From Rhynchonema sp. JSB1_4 (Eukaryota; Nematoda; Chromadorea; Monhysterida; Xyalidae), in contig JASAMV010004129.1 of the NCBI GenBank assembly GCA_030248065.1, positions 47,511-111,510 of the forward strand: a DNA stretch of 64,000 nt. Direction: 5' to 3'. Both the position numbers and the translations under genes were made by a program. This document shows, one piece after another, positions 48,971 through 60,699 of the stretch (positions are counted from its first letter, which is position 1; each line of letters begins with the position of its first letter). The notes beneath the pieces were generated by a model. The model searched no databases, was not told where the DNA came from, and worked only from the letters and a program-made list of their open reading frames with translations.

Positions 48971-51900
48971 ATGATTTTCGTGAAAGTTTTAGTGCCGGAC
49001 GTGGTTAGCGGTGAGAGTGAATTATCATCGACTAGAAACACGCCGAAAGAAGAGCCCGTAATGACCATGACTGATCAACAGCAACGAACGTACAGCGAAA
49101 CGCCGAACTACAAAGTTGAGAAAAAGGTGGAAATTGTCGACAACAGAACAACAGCTGGCGTTGAAACATCAGCCGGCCAGCAGCCGAAACACCAGCCGAC
49201 CAACAGTGAGCAGGAAAATGAAAAGGACAAGACCAGTGAGCAGTTGTCGGACAATTTCGAAGACACAATGGAAGAGGACTCGGGTGCATCGGTGAAGACC
49301 AGGATTTTCAAGGTATTGGTAGGACTACTTGGGTTTACTTAGGCTTACTTGGGTCGGGTTTAGGCTCAGGTTTTGGTTTAGTGGGTCGACATGCTAATAA
49401 TGTTGAGGTGGCCTACACCACAAAGACAACAATATTGCGGAGGTGTCCAAAAAAGCCTAATTGCTATCTAATCCTATTCCGCTTTTATTTTGACTGAAAA
49501 CATTTTGCTGTTGGCTAAACGGAACGGTTGCTGCTTTGCGCAAAGGCGCACAAAAATCGAAGTCACGACACTGAAAGTTGTTACCTTCAGTCCAACAACA
49601 CTTAGCAAGGGTCTTCAGTTCAGATTAAAGCGGAATCAGGTTAGCGGAATATCGTTATTCCGCCTTCATCTGGACCCAGCCTTTGAAGCCTGAGCGTAAC
49701 AGACCAAGCCGAAGCCGGTCGGTCAGATTACAAGATGCGCCAGTAAATAGCACTTTATCTAACTTTTTAAAAAATCAACACGTAGCCAAAAATTTCGTTT
49801 TTCGTTGGAATGCTGAAATCTTAAAAAAAAACGACTGCAACGTATTTTCAGTTTGTCAACATTCTACTGCCCCACATCGTGCTCATGTTCGTCATGTTGG
49901 TCTATCTAACTGTTGGCGCGCTCATTCTGGCACAATTGGAAACAGGTAACATTTCTGCCATTGTCTGCACCTTACACCTAATGCCGAGACGATGAGCTAG
50001 ACCAGTATTAAATAGATCACGGAGATCCGGATCTGACGAGCTTTGTGCGTTTTCACATGACCACTGATGTTTTATGCCATCATATAAAATAAGCTCGTCT
50101 GTCTTTCTGGGGTCACATGGCCAGTTCGTGCATTCGCACTGACGATGACCTGGTCCACGGCACATTGTCAGCAACCTTCTCAGGTTGGAAACCGGAAAAC
50201 GGATAGTATTTCCGGAAGGGAATTGCACAGCAAAGTGCTTTTTAGTCTCCCGTTTCCTCATGCTAGTATCGAAGATGGGCAGTGCATCAGGTCACCATCA
50301 GTGCCTGGTGCCAAATGGTTACGTGAATTCAGAAAGACATGAACCGTGAACCTTATGCTCGCGTAAAACACCAGTGCTTGCGAAAACGCACAAAGGTCGT
50401 CAGATCCCCGGTGAGCCGCCGGCCGCTACACGATCTACAGCAATGTGCTCTTTGCTTGCTCATTTTTGGAGTCCGGAAATGTAATATACGCATGATGCAA
50501 ATATAATTTCCCTGTGTTCCGGAATCCGGCGTTGACCTATAAGTTCACCCTCAGGCAACGAGCTGAACGTACGTCGGGATGTGATGACACGATTGTTGAG
50601 AGAATACGATCGTATCACCAATGACACATGGCTGAGAATACGAGGCTCGACCGGACCGAGACCAGGACGTTTACAATGGGACGAGCTGATCACCAATCGA
50701 TTGCTGACCCTTGGCGAGATACATGAAGGTGTTGCGGGGATATTTCATGTTTTCAGTCTTATTTTTCTGTTCGAGCGGGCGTTACGGAAATCTCTCTTGG
50801 AATTTTTCAAGAAATCCCACTCTGTTCCACTGATATCAATAAACTTTCACGAACATAAAAAGATGTCCTGAATCACTATCATTTCCTCATAAAGGACGCA
50901 CATATCGACAACGTGTCAGCCAGCACCCCATCACGAACTCCAAATGGACATTTCCAACATCGTTCCTGAACGCAGTCACTTTGCTATCGGCGTGTGGTAG
51001 GTTGCAGGCTTATTGCAATGTAGTTGACACAATGTGCCAATATCAACACAAACATACATGTATGTATACATATGTTGATCCATAAAAGGATACAACGAAG
51101 TGAGCACGCACACAACTGCGGGACAACTGTTCGCCGTGGCGTTCACATTGGTGGGCATACCGCTCATGTTTGTGACAGGTGCGTGCTGTTTCGACGATGT
51201 CATCGTGAAACATTATGTCCGTCTTAAAAGTATAAGGTTTAACAAACCCACGAAACATGGTGACTATGAACTACAAACAAGATCAAGGATGAGCGGGTCG
51301 TCATACAGTCGAACCTGTATGTTTATAGTGGCACGGTAAAACCAGGACCGGAACCCGGCACTTTTTTGTCACATGGTCGATAAAGGTACAAAGATGTTGT
51401 GCCAAATAGCGCAAAAAATGCGGTTTTACCACTACTTGCAATGGCAAAAGAATTGGGGGTTAGGCTCGGGATTTAGCTCTTTGGATCGGGATCGGGATTC
51501 GGGTTTTGTTTTTTAACTCCCGGAATCAGGATCAAAAAACCCCTCGGGATCCCGAATTCGGGTTCGGGATGAGCAGTTCCCGTTCGAACCCTACGACTAA
51601 GCCCTCAAACCGACACATTTGGTTTGCGCAGCGGCGGATATCGGCAAATTCCTGAGCGAATGTCTGCTTCAAGCCATTCGATTTATCGACTGGCTCAAAT
51701 TCCACTATCGTCGCTACCAACGTCGCCGACGACGACTGTCGAGCGTGGCCGCGAGTCGAACCAGTAATTCGACCAGATTCACGCAACGATACGCACACGC
51801 CGAGACCAGGGTCGATTTCGGCGTCGCTGTCAGGTTATACCATTGTGCCAGGCATTGGGCAATGTACTTTGAAATAAAATGCTTAAACCTTGGCTCTGCA

Positions 51901-54616
51901 CATTGCGAAGTGGTTGACACACGTTGTCGATACAGCAGTGGGTTCTGTACGTTTCGTCCTGTATTCACAGACGGGGGGCGGGGTGCACCAGGCCAACCGT
52001 TATTGCGCATGTTCCTGTGATTCGAAAACGATCATAGTAAACCGTTGCTCATGCGCTCAAATTGGCACTTGAGTTTGGAACGCACAAAACAATACCAAAT
52101 GCCTGGTCGGTCTAAGTTTACACCCACGTTAATATTATGACCATTATATAAATATATTCTGAACTCATCCACCCAGGGAGCAACTGCCGGCAACATTGGG
52201 CGGGCCGGTCGAGGGAGAGGACGAAACAGCAATGGGGGACGTCGAACAACAAGATGAACAGGAGCAGGAAATGCAGGAAACAAGCATCAAGGTTGCCATC
52301 TCAATTTGTCATCGACTCCCTGTGGTGGCACAATGATTAGGGGCTCAACATGTTTAAGTTACAATAAAGAATATTCACTTTCATCGTGTTGCGCTGATCG
52401 ATCGATAGGAGGATAACAGACAGACGATTAAATGTTACGGCCTAACTATACTTTGTTCTTTCAGAGAACAAAGAACAAATTCTCGCGCGCTGATTGGCTG
52501 TTGAACATACGTGGACCAATCAGCGCGCGAGAATTTGTTCTTTGTTCTCTGAGAGAACGAAGTATACTTAGGTCTTTACTCGTTATAGTCCCTGTCATGG
52601 GAAAATATCGTAGGATGGACTAGGCAATGCTTTTTTGTTTTCTAAAGCTATAATTGTGTACCCGCCAAGATGCACCCACATTGTATGTGCTTACTACACG
52701 TACTATAGGTACATGTACGTATACCACCTTATGTTACCAACAAGGTCACCATGCCTATATATGCAGAATCCATGAGTCTGAGTCAGAAATTTTACGTCAA
52801 CCATCTTACAATTAGCCCAAACTCTCCACACCCCTGCACGCGCAGGCATTGTGGTTCCCGATCCTGATCTACGTGTCCGGCATATCTGCCTACTGCTGTC
52901 TCGGTTCGCTGATGTTTCGCACCTGGGAATCAGCGTGGACGTTCATGCACGCTTTCCACTTTGGCTTCAATCTCATTGTTACGATCGGACTTGGAGATAT
53001 CGTCGTCACCGATTATCTATTCTTTGTGCTACTGGTGGCATTCATTGTCGTTGGTTGGTGTTGGTCTGGGTGGGGTTATTGTGTAGTGGTTGACGCGGAG
53101 TGTTGACATACTGTATGTACGTGCACTTTTAAAAAAGAACAAGAGTGTACCTCCTTTGATCGAGGTGGGGTTGATGACTGGGTTAAAATACCAATGGATC
53201 TGTTTCGGCCCGTAACGTCTGGACAGCTAAGGTGATCCGGGCCAATTCTCAGAGACGAAATCACCTAGAATGAACACCCCAAAATGCCACATGCTCTTCC
53301 AGCATAAGGTAGATAGCGTCCACTGGTCATTTGGCATCACGTTTGCATCAGATTACATTTCCACATTGAAACATCACCCTGTGAGCACACAGGTCTTGCG
53401 GTGGTGACAATGTGCGTGGATCTGGCCAGCAGCCATCTGAAGGAGTACTTTATGCGCATTCACTACTTTGGCCGAGAAAAGAAGTACCAGGACCTGGATG
53501 ACGACCTGCAGAACATGATACAATTGCTGAGTTGGATGCGGCAACGCAAGGGTGGAGAGGTATGTATGTGTGTACATGGGCATAACGAGGTGGGACACCT
53601 TTCTGGGAAAGTAAAGCTGATGTTGTTGCACAGGTGACGTGGCGTGAGGTTCGTGACTTGATGGAGGGCATCCGTCTCGGTGCGTACAATCCACGTGAAG
53701 CCGCCAGATGGCAGTGGGTGGACGACAGGGTCACGTCACAGGTGTGTGCGTGTGCATTATGGACATAACGTGAACAGCAGGGTTATTGTAAAGTGGTTGA
53801 CGCACATTGTTGGCACCACGTGATCGATCAATGTTAAAATTCAATTATTCCTAGAGTGATATTACTACATACATACTGATATAATACAATTGTACCCTAC
53901 TCTCTTTATCCCTGAAAACAAGCATCTGGTGCAGTGTTATTCGTCGTTTTGAAACCGAGTTTGGCAGGTGTTGTTTCTACAATCTATTTTTTGACCATAA
54001 ACGCTCGATAATATTTTTCAGAATATTACAAAAACGTATGGGTTTGAAATTAACAATCGATTATGACGTGATTTGGGCCTCAGCCCAATGCCAGGCAGTT
54101 CGCGAATACATCGATTTTGTATTCCAGTTATTATCCCGAATCCGCGAGAAACACCCGTCATTCTGGCGCAAGTACAAGCCACCAGCACCACCATTCTGTT
54201 CTCCTCCGCGCTCGGGCCAGTCTCCGGCCGTCAACCATCGACACACTTTGCACCCACCACAGATTGATCCAAGGTTCGATAATGTCCCAATGCATTTTTG
54301 GCTAATTGCCAATATTTTTTAACCCAGGTGAAAATTGGTTAATGCACACTTATTGCGACAAAGCCAAACCCTAAAGTCGCAGACAGGACGGACCGCTTTG
54401 TATCAGTCAGAACTGAATGATATTTTAAATCATAACCGCTTATTTCCAGTTCATTGTCCACTTATTCACTTCGGCACACCATTTCATTGCAGATATTCTG
54501 GTCGCAGCGCGCGTCGTGCGTGGCTACAGACCCGACATGGCACCAACACCATGGACTCATCTTACATCAGTGGCGCGTCAAACTCGATCATGGAAATGTC
54601 GTTCATGGATGAATAA
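48971..54616 (+). CDS. Two-pore-domain potassium channel (TWK-like)
   Basis: Twelve exons join in phase: 48971-49312, 49852-49945, 50555-50728, 50895-50996, 51089-51178, 51632-51833, 52177-52291, 52846-53053, 53393-53559, 53634-53741, 54128-54273, 54493-54616 (1872 nt, 623 residues). K2P channels are plasma-membrane dimers carrying leak K+ current that sets the resting potential. Order: polar N-terminus 1-114, M1 about 117-141 (VYLTVGALILAQLETGNE), pore 1 about 221-240, M2 ending GIPLMFVTAADIGKFLSE, basic loop (RRYQRRRRR), acidic Gln-rich loop, M3 from 375, pore 2 with canonical TIGLGD (419-424), M4 (VVGLAVVTMCVDLASSHLKE), then a 160-residue C-terminus. Pore 1 reads SACGYNEV, so the usual TxGYG is altered. 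The start codon is the least certain part; SL trans-splicing or an upstream exon is possible. The subfamily is not assigned. Confidence 0.95.
50027..50414. mobile_element. Foldback/MITE in a K2P intron
   Basis: The outer ends GATCTGACGAGCTTTGTGCG and the complement of GATCTGACGACCTTTGTGCG lie in inverse orientation. Inversion continues through a TGTTTTAYGC block. The word GTCGTCAGATC is also in the cores of the MITEs at 17879 and 27478, so the families may be related. It sits in the 0.6-kb intron after the exon for M1. Confidence 0.72.
51450..51590. repeat. Dispersed repeat, copy 1 of 2
   Basis: GGGATCGGGATTCGGG-rich sequence leads into AAAAACCCCTCGGGATCCC and CCCGTTCGAACCCTACG. The same order of words occurs at 63880-63967. 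It lies in a K2P intron. Non-coding, origin unknown. Confidence 0.6.
52443..52571. mobile_element. Near-perfect hairpin element in a K2P intron
   Basis: The left arm CTAACTATACTTTGTTCTTT...CGCGCGCTGATTGG and the right arm are reverse complements with only a few mismatches, around a loop of about 20 bp. It is a 129-bp non-coding palindrome in the intron between exons 7 and 8. Confidence 0.85.
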
Positions 54617-54622
54617 CTGACA

Positions 54623-54636
54623 GGCTGATGTTTCAC
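54623..54636 (+). promoter_or_regulatory. GGCTGATGTTTCAC motif 7 nt after the K2P stop
   Basis: This is a sense-strand copy of the dispersed motif at the start of the 3' UTR, as in prospero and GT92. Confidence 0.4.
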
Positions 54637-54984
54637 ATTTTGCATCTATCTATCTTACAGTATCTCATGATGATCGGATAGGACATGCCTTGGACGCGTG
54701 ACGTTTTTTATCATCTGATGACATTTAGAGATTTGATGAGGCCACTAATTTTGACAAGCACTAGACAAATTTTGATAGCAGTCTGGGCTGAGTTGCAACA
54801 ACTCTTTCCAATCCCTATTGTTGTTTTAACCGTATTGTTTCTTTCATTATGCATTTTGAAGTTGATTAAATCGCTCTGCAAACTACCGTACTTTGGTATG
54901 AATTACGCATTGCGAATCATCTATGTCTTTTGTGTCAATCCTTTTTTGTTGCGGTGCTTTCTTTTTTATATCTCATAACATTCG

Positions 54985-54990
54985 AATAAA
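54985..54990 (+). terminator. Candidate polyadenylation signal of the K2P gene
   Basis: AATAAA lies 369 nt after the stop codon and is the first canonical signal on the plus strand there. Confidence 0.45.
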
Positions 54991-55101
54991 CGGTGCCATG
55001 CAAAGATTAACAGATCGTTAATCAAACGTTATCAAACACAAGCTCAGTACAGTGCGCACTGTCTGTAGTGATCCCAATAGCAAAGATTCATAACTGCAGC
55101 A

Positions 55102-55521
55102 TCACCGATCATTTTCCTGCCAATACTCTTTTTCGTCACTTTGGTCCTCGAGCTCACCCAATATCAACGCCATACGCCGCTGACGACCGACGGCTGCCCC
55201 CTCACTGATTTGATCGGCCTGAAATCAACTACCGTCCTGTCTCATTAAAAATAGTCATATTTTGTTTGTACATGGACCGATTTGGGATTGTGCACCACGA
55301 TATGCATGCGTTCATTATGCTTAACTATGTACCACATTCGTTATACACAAGCATAAATTCACTTTCTGCAGAGTTTTGGAGGTGTCCCGTTAATATGCAT
55401 GTAACATGCCTGCCTGTAATGACTATAAATGGCGCACATTTTTGCTCACCTGCATTCCAATGTGAAACATCACCGACAACAGCAGCAGCATAACGAGTGT
55501 CGAAGAATTGTGTCGCAGCAT
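55102..55521 (-). CDS. Putative small secreted peptide precursor (62 residues, two exons)
   Basis: Exon 1 is 55521-55450 and exon 2 is 55218-55102; both are in phase 0 with good sites (donor gtgagc, acceptor GATTTCAG). Exon 1 encodes a signal peptide-like start with the core TLVMLLLLSVMF. Exon 2 encodes 38 residues: ADQISEGAAV, then GRQRR, a typical furin or dibasic cleavage site, then an acidic tail MALILGELEDQSDEKEYWQE ending NDR and TGA. The layout of signal peptide, spacer, GRQRR and mature peptide is that of a neuropeptide or hormone precursor; the G before RQRR could give C-terminal amidation of the upstream piece. No known peptide family is recognised. The gene converges on the K2P gene, about 0.5 kb from its stop. 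Two short exons could arise by chance, so confidence is moderate. Confidence 0.5.
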
Positions 55522-56591
55522 GATGTCGGTAATATTGAAATTCATGGAAAAATCGTTTTTTCGGTTTCTAGAAAAGTGGTCGCGTGATTCCGATCCAGTG
55601 TGTCAAAACGTTCCATGACGAATCAGATCCAGATTCCTACTGCCCCTTTCCCACAAGGGAAGTTCTCGAAATTCTGATTGAGAGTTGCAAAGAATTTCTC
55701 TGCCTTAAATTTCGACGACATTTTTCATTTTACCCTGCGTGAGCAGTGTATCAGGAGCTCCTACCGTAATCCGCACTTACACAAATTACCTTGACTAAGC
55801 AAGGTAGGCAGGTTTTTGTTGCATTCTGCGGTGACATAATGTAAGTATGTACAGTAGTTTGGTATCGTGAGGGGCAGTTTTAATTTTTTCGGGGATGCAT
55901 TTGCCACTTTCACCGATAACCTCTGCAGTTTTATCTCTCAATAACATCGACTATGCGAATCGCTCAGTCAGTCAGGTCAGTGCAATAAACTGAAGAGAGA
56001 AACTTATCACGAAATATGCAAGAGCAGAAAAAATACGACATCATCAGCGGATATTCATGTTGTGCCACATAAAGGTTAAACAATCACCTGGTCACAAACG
56101 GCGTCATTGTCAAAATTTTCCTTAAAATACAGCTGTATGCTGTAGCGGGTGTCTGACTGTGCGATACAAGAGTCCCTCCTTGTTGTGGGCCGATGACTGT
56201 TGCCCTGTGGCATCATTATACAATAGCTTGTGGCCAAGTAAGAAAGATTTACTCATAAAACACGCACAGAATACAAACAATAAGCTGCAGAAACACTTGC
56301 CGTGTCACTGAATCGCTCGTATCTGATCGACTTCGAACTCCCCGATGGCGTGTGACATTGAAGTACTGCATGGGTATGCATGCATACAGTGTCTCGCGTA
56401 TCATTAAAAGTACAATCACATCATTTAGTGCGTCCCATAAGTGAGTTTACGAGCTTGAGAACAAATGACAAAAAATAACCCTCAAGAAGGCCATTTTTGG
56501 CCGTTTTAGACCATTTTGTTTCTACAAAAAAGTAAAAAAAATTTTTTTCAAAACCCTTTTTTGCCCAGCCCAACGTTACAGAGCACAGAGT
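55522..56591. other. Intergenic, no gene seen
   Basis: This lies between the peptide precursor start and the 3' end of the TSR gene on the same strand, so it would hold the 3' UTR of one and the promoter of the other. No clear core promoter or polyadenylation signal was picked out. No open frame is convincing. Confidence 0.45.
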
Positions 56592-57210
56592 TTACTCAGG
56601 AATGCCAGTGATCGGAGCTGGTGGACAGGTGAACACATTGCATGATCCGATTTGCACCTGTCCCCTGCATCTCGCGTCCTGTTCGATTTTCGCCGGTTTT
56701 CGCGTTCGTCTTCGCTCGCCAGCTATATATCAAGAGGAACGGAGGTTGAATCTTAGCTTATATTCGTGTGATCAACGTACATCGTCAACGCTGGACGTCA
56801 ACACAGCCTAAAGTCATGTATCAGGCTCAAAGCCTCTGTCTGTGACAAGTGCCGACGTTTACAATTTACGTTGATGACTGAACAAATAGCTTGAATGTAT
56901 TCCCGACGTCTAACCACTCTGTCGAGAACAGAACGAACCAATGATACGGTATGAGAAATGAAAAGCGACCGAACAAATGTACATACCTGGGCCGCAGCTT
57001 TTATTGCATGGTGACCACTCCGTCCATTCGAGGTAGCTACATTTCAGCTGTGGCCTGAGCACCGCCTGCCTAATATAATCTGCATCAACCACGAAAATGG
57101 CGCACGCCGTCATCAGCAGCAGACACTGAAACGTGAAATTGAGACTGTGGAAATGTGTTTAGTTGTAAGGAACGATCAAAATGATCGAACGTCACCATTA
57201 GTAGCCTCAT
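56592..57210 (-). CDS. Small secreted protein with one thrombospondin type-1 repeat
   Basis: Three exons join in phase: 57210-57196, 57125-56987, 56722-56592 (285 nt, 94 residues, TAA). The tiny first exon encodes MRLLM. Together with the start of exon 2 it makes a hydrophobic signal peptide (LLLMTACAIFVV) with likely cleavage near DADY. The rest is a TSR: CSYLEWTEWSPCNKSCG has the W-x-x-W-x-x-C core, a basic Arg-rich strand follows (GERRRTRK), and cysteines in ARCRG, GSCNVFTCPP complete the six-cysteine pattern. TSR modules are extracellular and bind glycans or receptors. The WxxW motif suits C-mannosylation and the CNKSCG site resembles the O-fucose sequon C-x-x-(S/T)-C. A whole protein of a single TSR is short for the family. 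Donors gtgacg and gtatgt, acceptors TTTCAG and ATATAG. Confidence 0.75.
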
Positions 57211-57357
57211 TTTGAATACAGTTGTTGTTGTCGATTGAAATGTTGTAGAACGACTTATCGAACAGAAAGTTGCAGAATATGCAATCAGCCGGAGAGTTGA
57301 GGATGGGATTTGAATTATAGTTGTAAATGTGATGGTCAATGGTTCATTTCACCTCGG

Positions 57358-57364
57358 ATTTATA
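57358..57364 (-). promoter_or_regulatory. Possible TATA box of the TSR gene
   Basis: TATAAAT on the minus strand lies 148 bp upstream of the ATG. The position is plausible with a 5' UTR of about 120 nt, but nothing else supports it. Confidence 0.25.
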
Positions 57365-57854
57365 CTCTATACTGTCGTGTTTGTGTGGTCCCGTATTAAA
57401 AACAAAGATGATTGTTCGCATTTGTTCCAACGCTTTTCTTTCATGTGTAGTTGAGCAATGTTTTTTGGCCAAACAATATTTTTCCCACTACCACGCAGCC
57501 CCTGCGATAGCGTGAATGAAAAAGAGACGTATTCATGCACAGCCATTCACGGGGAAATACTGTGGTGCGTTTTTATGAAATGATTGTGACCACGGGTTGA
57601 ATTTTTTCGCGAGGTGTTTGACGTGGGGTTGCGTCTAGAGAGCAATGTTTGCACATGCCCACGCCCAGCAGGAGAACAAAAGCCACTACTTAATAAGAAC
57701 CGTTTCTTTATACTTTTTCTCTCTACGGCAAGGTAAACACATTCCTTGATGAATCAGGGGTAGATTCGGAACACCTCCTTCGCACAAGCGAATCACTTAA
57801 AATTGTCATGTGACTGTGCAGTGCATTGTGCATGACGAAATGTCATTTCGAGCT

Positions 57855-58316
57855 TACAGTACCAGCTGCAATTTTTGGCTGATTGGGGCCTGCGCCAGAC
57901 GCTCCTGCAGGCGCATTCAGGCGCAGGTTCATTTACCAAAGACAAGGAGCCTGCCGCACCACAGCTGCGCTTGTTTGTTTTTATGGCGTTTAGTTTCCAA
58001 CACTTTCGCCTGCTATTTATGATCGCTTTTGTCCGTTCACCCTGCCGGTTCGCAAAGGATGTGCATTTCAATTTGAAAGCTGAAACAGCAAGTTCGTTAA
58101 CTTCAAATGGCAAACTTGTCAAACGGCAAAATGGATATAATGTGGTTTAGTGGCTGCTTGTTCCTCCAACGCATCAGTTATTTTCCAGCGTAAACATGGC
58201 CAAAATGCTTCAAAACAACTGAGAAAAAACTTAATTAATACAGTACGCCTGGATGCGCCTCTGCAGGCGCGGCAGGCGCAGGCCTCAATCAGCCAAAACT
58301 TGCAGCTGGTACTGTA
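57855..58316. repeat. Foldback element with GCAGGCGC-rich arms
   Basis: The left end ACAGTACCAGCTGCAATTTT and the right end AGCTGGTACTGT are inverse copies. The match runs through TTGGCTGATTGRGGCCTGCG and CCTGCAGGCGC words over about 80 bp on each side. The 0.3-kb interior is non-coding. Confidence 0.78.
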
Positions 58317-59087
58317 CATTCATGCGGGGTCAACGCACATAGTCCACGCTGGTATTAAAAGCAGCCCAATGTCATGTACAATTGCCTGGCGCTCATTTGT
58401 GGCAGTTTTTGGTCTGTCTGCGTTGACGACCAGCCTTGACGATTTGCGTTGACGACCAAACAATCAGCCTCATTTCATCCTGCCCAGCAGGTTCATTAGA
58501 GATGCGTTATATCCAAAACAGCGGAAATAAATTCATTGCAATAAACACGGCAGCATTGAAACACACAGTTAGTTGTGAATACCAGGTGAATTTTAATCGC
58601 ATAATTGACATCGTTCATTACAAAGGTTCTCTGTTCCATCCTAAGCGAATGTTTCATTGATGTGCATCCATGCATGTTTCGATAGGCTGCTTGGACGGCG
58701 GGTGGCAAAAATTGTGGCTTGTGTGTAGGTGCGTGCGTATCATAATGATTATTTTTTATTACAGGTAAACAGACGAAACCCCGGACAGGTAGAACTGCGG
58801 TATTTCATTCCGCCGGCACGCATAAACAATCATTAAGTGAATCTTAGAAATTTTGAGATCAGCGCTGAAATGGCACAGTGTGTTTCAGAGTCACATGTAA
58901 CGCTCCCGCATTATGCCATTTGGCTTGACTATTGCACACACTTTTCACCAAAGTCTATTACTTAATCAAGTGTGCAGTGCTTGCGTTCCCTCATTGTTAT
59001 TCTTGTTTGCACAACTTTTTCTCCGCGCATTTATTATTCATTCAACCAGATTTTGGGCTTGGTTTTCTTGCCCGCGTTCTGCCTGCG

Positions 59088-60310
59088 GGCCATTTCACAC
59101 TTGGCGTTTTCCACGAGCCCCCCGCGCCCCCCGCCCCCACGCGCCTACCCCCGCGTCCCCCCGCTCCCCCACGTAAAGTACAGTATGTAGAACGTCAAGC
59201 GTGCGGTGAAATTCGAAAAACTTCGAAAATCACAGAGCGTCTCCTAATTTTGCGTGGGAAAAAAGGCCCACGCCGCGCCCCTTTTCTAATATTGCCTGCC
59301 TGGGTGGCGCTGCTGAGGGATGGTTGACAGTCCAAATAATAATCATGGGCATATGCACAAAAACTTACAACATCGCTCGTGTTATGTACAATTATAAGTA
59401 TCCGTGCTGTCGAATCTACGGCGCGACGACAGACAACGACAGATCGGTCACTGTGTCAATGTCGTGGTTAATTGCGGATTACATCTAATTTTGTCAACAC
59501 ATCAATTTCATGCGCAAGTCATTTATGCTTTCTATGGTTGCAAAAAAAGTGTTGTCATATCACTGTGCTGTCATTATGCCAATGAAGTACATAATCTGCT
59601 GATGTACATAGTACATAGTTTGTGCTGAAGCTGTGTTCATAAGTGTTGCGGAATCCTAAACGTGAACGGAACACGGGCATCCATTCAACCTAGCTCTAGC
59701 CGGCTCCGAGACGGACCCTTGCAGGATGCGTAGCAGTTCTACACGCAGCAGACAGCCGTGCTATTGGTCGCATAATGGCCATAAGAATCCATCCAAAAAT
59801 TTTTCTGAATGGTAAGGCACCATCTCGCTGCAGATCACAAGCGGTCTATTTATATTTTTTCTGAAACATTTCTGCCGATATCACGCTCACTGTGTTCAAG
59901 CAGCTTCACTGTAATATTGCCAGAAACGTTTTGGAAAAAATATAACTACAGTATAACGCTTGTGATCGGCAGCGAGACGTGCCTCACCATTCAGGAAAAT
60001 TTTTGGATGGATTCTTATATAGTCATTGTGCAACCAATACCTAGATGGGGTGATTGGAAGAGGGGCGCTCGGTGGGTCTCTCACTTATATGCACGGGGTG
60101 GGCTTTCACTTATATGCAGACTGAACAGCAGCGCCACCCAGGCAGACTATATTAGAAAAGGGGCGCGGGGTGGGTCTTTTTTCCAGCGCAAAATTAGGAG
60201 ACACCCTGTGATTTTCGACATTTTTCGAATTTTACCGCACGCTTGACGTTCTACATACTTTACGTCGGGGCGCGGGGGGCGCGGGAAGTTGCCAAGTGTG
60301 AAATGGCCAC
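59088..60310. repeat. 1.2-kb inverted-repeat structure
   Basis: Arms 59088-59315 and 60125-60310 are inverse copies (GCCATTTCACACTTGGC against its complement; GTAGAACGTCAAGCGTGCGG; TAGGAGAC-type words; GGTGGCGCTGCTG). The C-rich and G-rich stretches (GCGCCCCCCGC) lie at matching places. The interior carries a second inverted repeat (59781-60020). It may be two oppositely oriented copies of one element or one large foldback. Non-coding. Confidence 0.78.
59781..60020. mobile_element. MITE-like hairpin within the larger inverted repeat
   Basis: The ends ATAAGAATCCATCCAAAAAT and complement are followed by matching TTCTGAATGGTAAGGCACC and CTCGCTGC-GATCACAAGCG blocks in inverse orientation. About 240 bp long with a central spacer; no coding capacity. 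Confidence 0.82.
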
Positions 60311-60540
60311 CTGCGTGTTCGCCACTGCCGTTGCGCTTTGGTTTACTCTGCAAACATTTGTAAATCCAAACAATGAGCGTTCTTTCGTTCCCAAAGAGTG
60401 AGCGAATATGCCTGGATATGCGAATATGCAACTTGTTTCTCTGTTTCCTTTTCTGGGTCGCTTTCTTTCTGTGACCGTATTTGCTCCATACGGTCAAATT
60501 AGCATTTATTTACGGTAGCTCAAAATATCGTCGATGGCGC

Positions 60541-60699
60541 ATGCACAACGTGTTGGCCACTTCAGTTTTGGTTGGTTTCTTTCAGCTCTTGTCGTCCGAG
60601 CCCAGAGCTGTACAATGCGAATGCACCCGATGGCGCCTGGTTGGTGACACCAATAACCATAACGCGCTGGTGTGCCAGAGCACAACCACTCCTTGCTGA
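60541..60699 (+). CDS. Possible small secreted Cys-containing ORF (52 residues)
   Basis: The frame starts with a signal peptide-like segment (MHNVLATSVLVGFFQLL), then CECTRWRLVGDTN, LVCQ and a final TPC before TGA, so four cysteines follow the predicted cleavage. It could equally be the first exon of a longer Cys-rich extracellular protein or a chance frame. No family is recognised and no splice partner was found. Confidence 0.25.
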   Translation: MHNVLATSVLVGFFQLLSSEPRAVQCECTRWRLVGDTNNHNALVCQSTTTPC

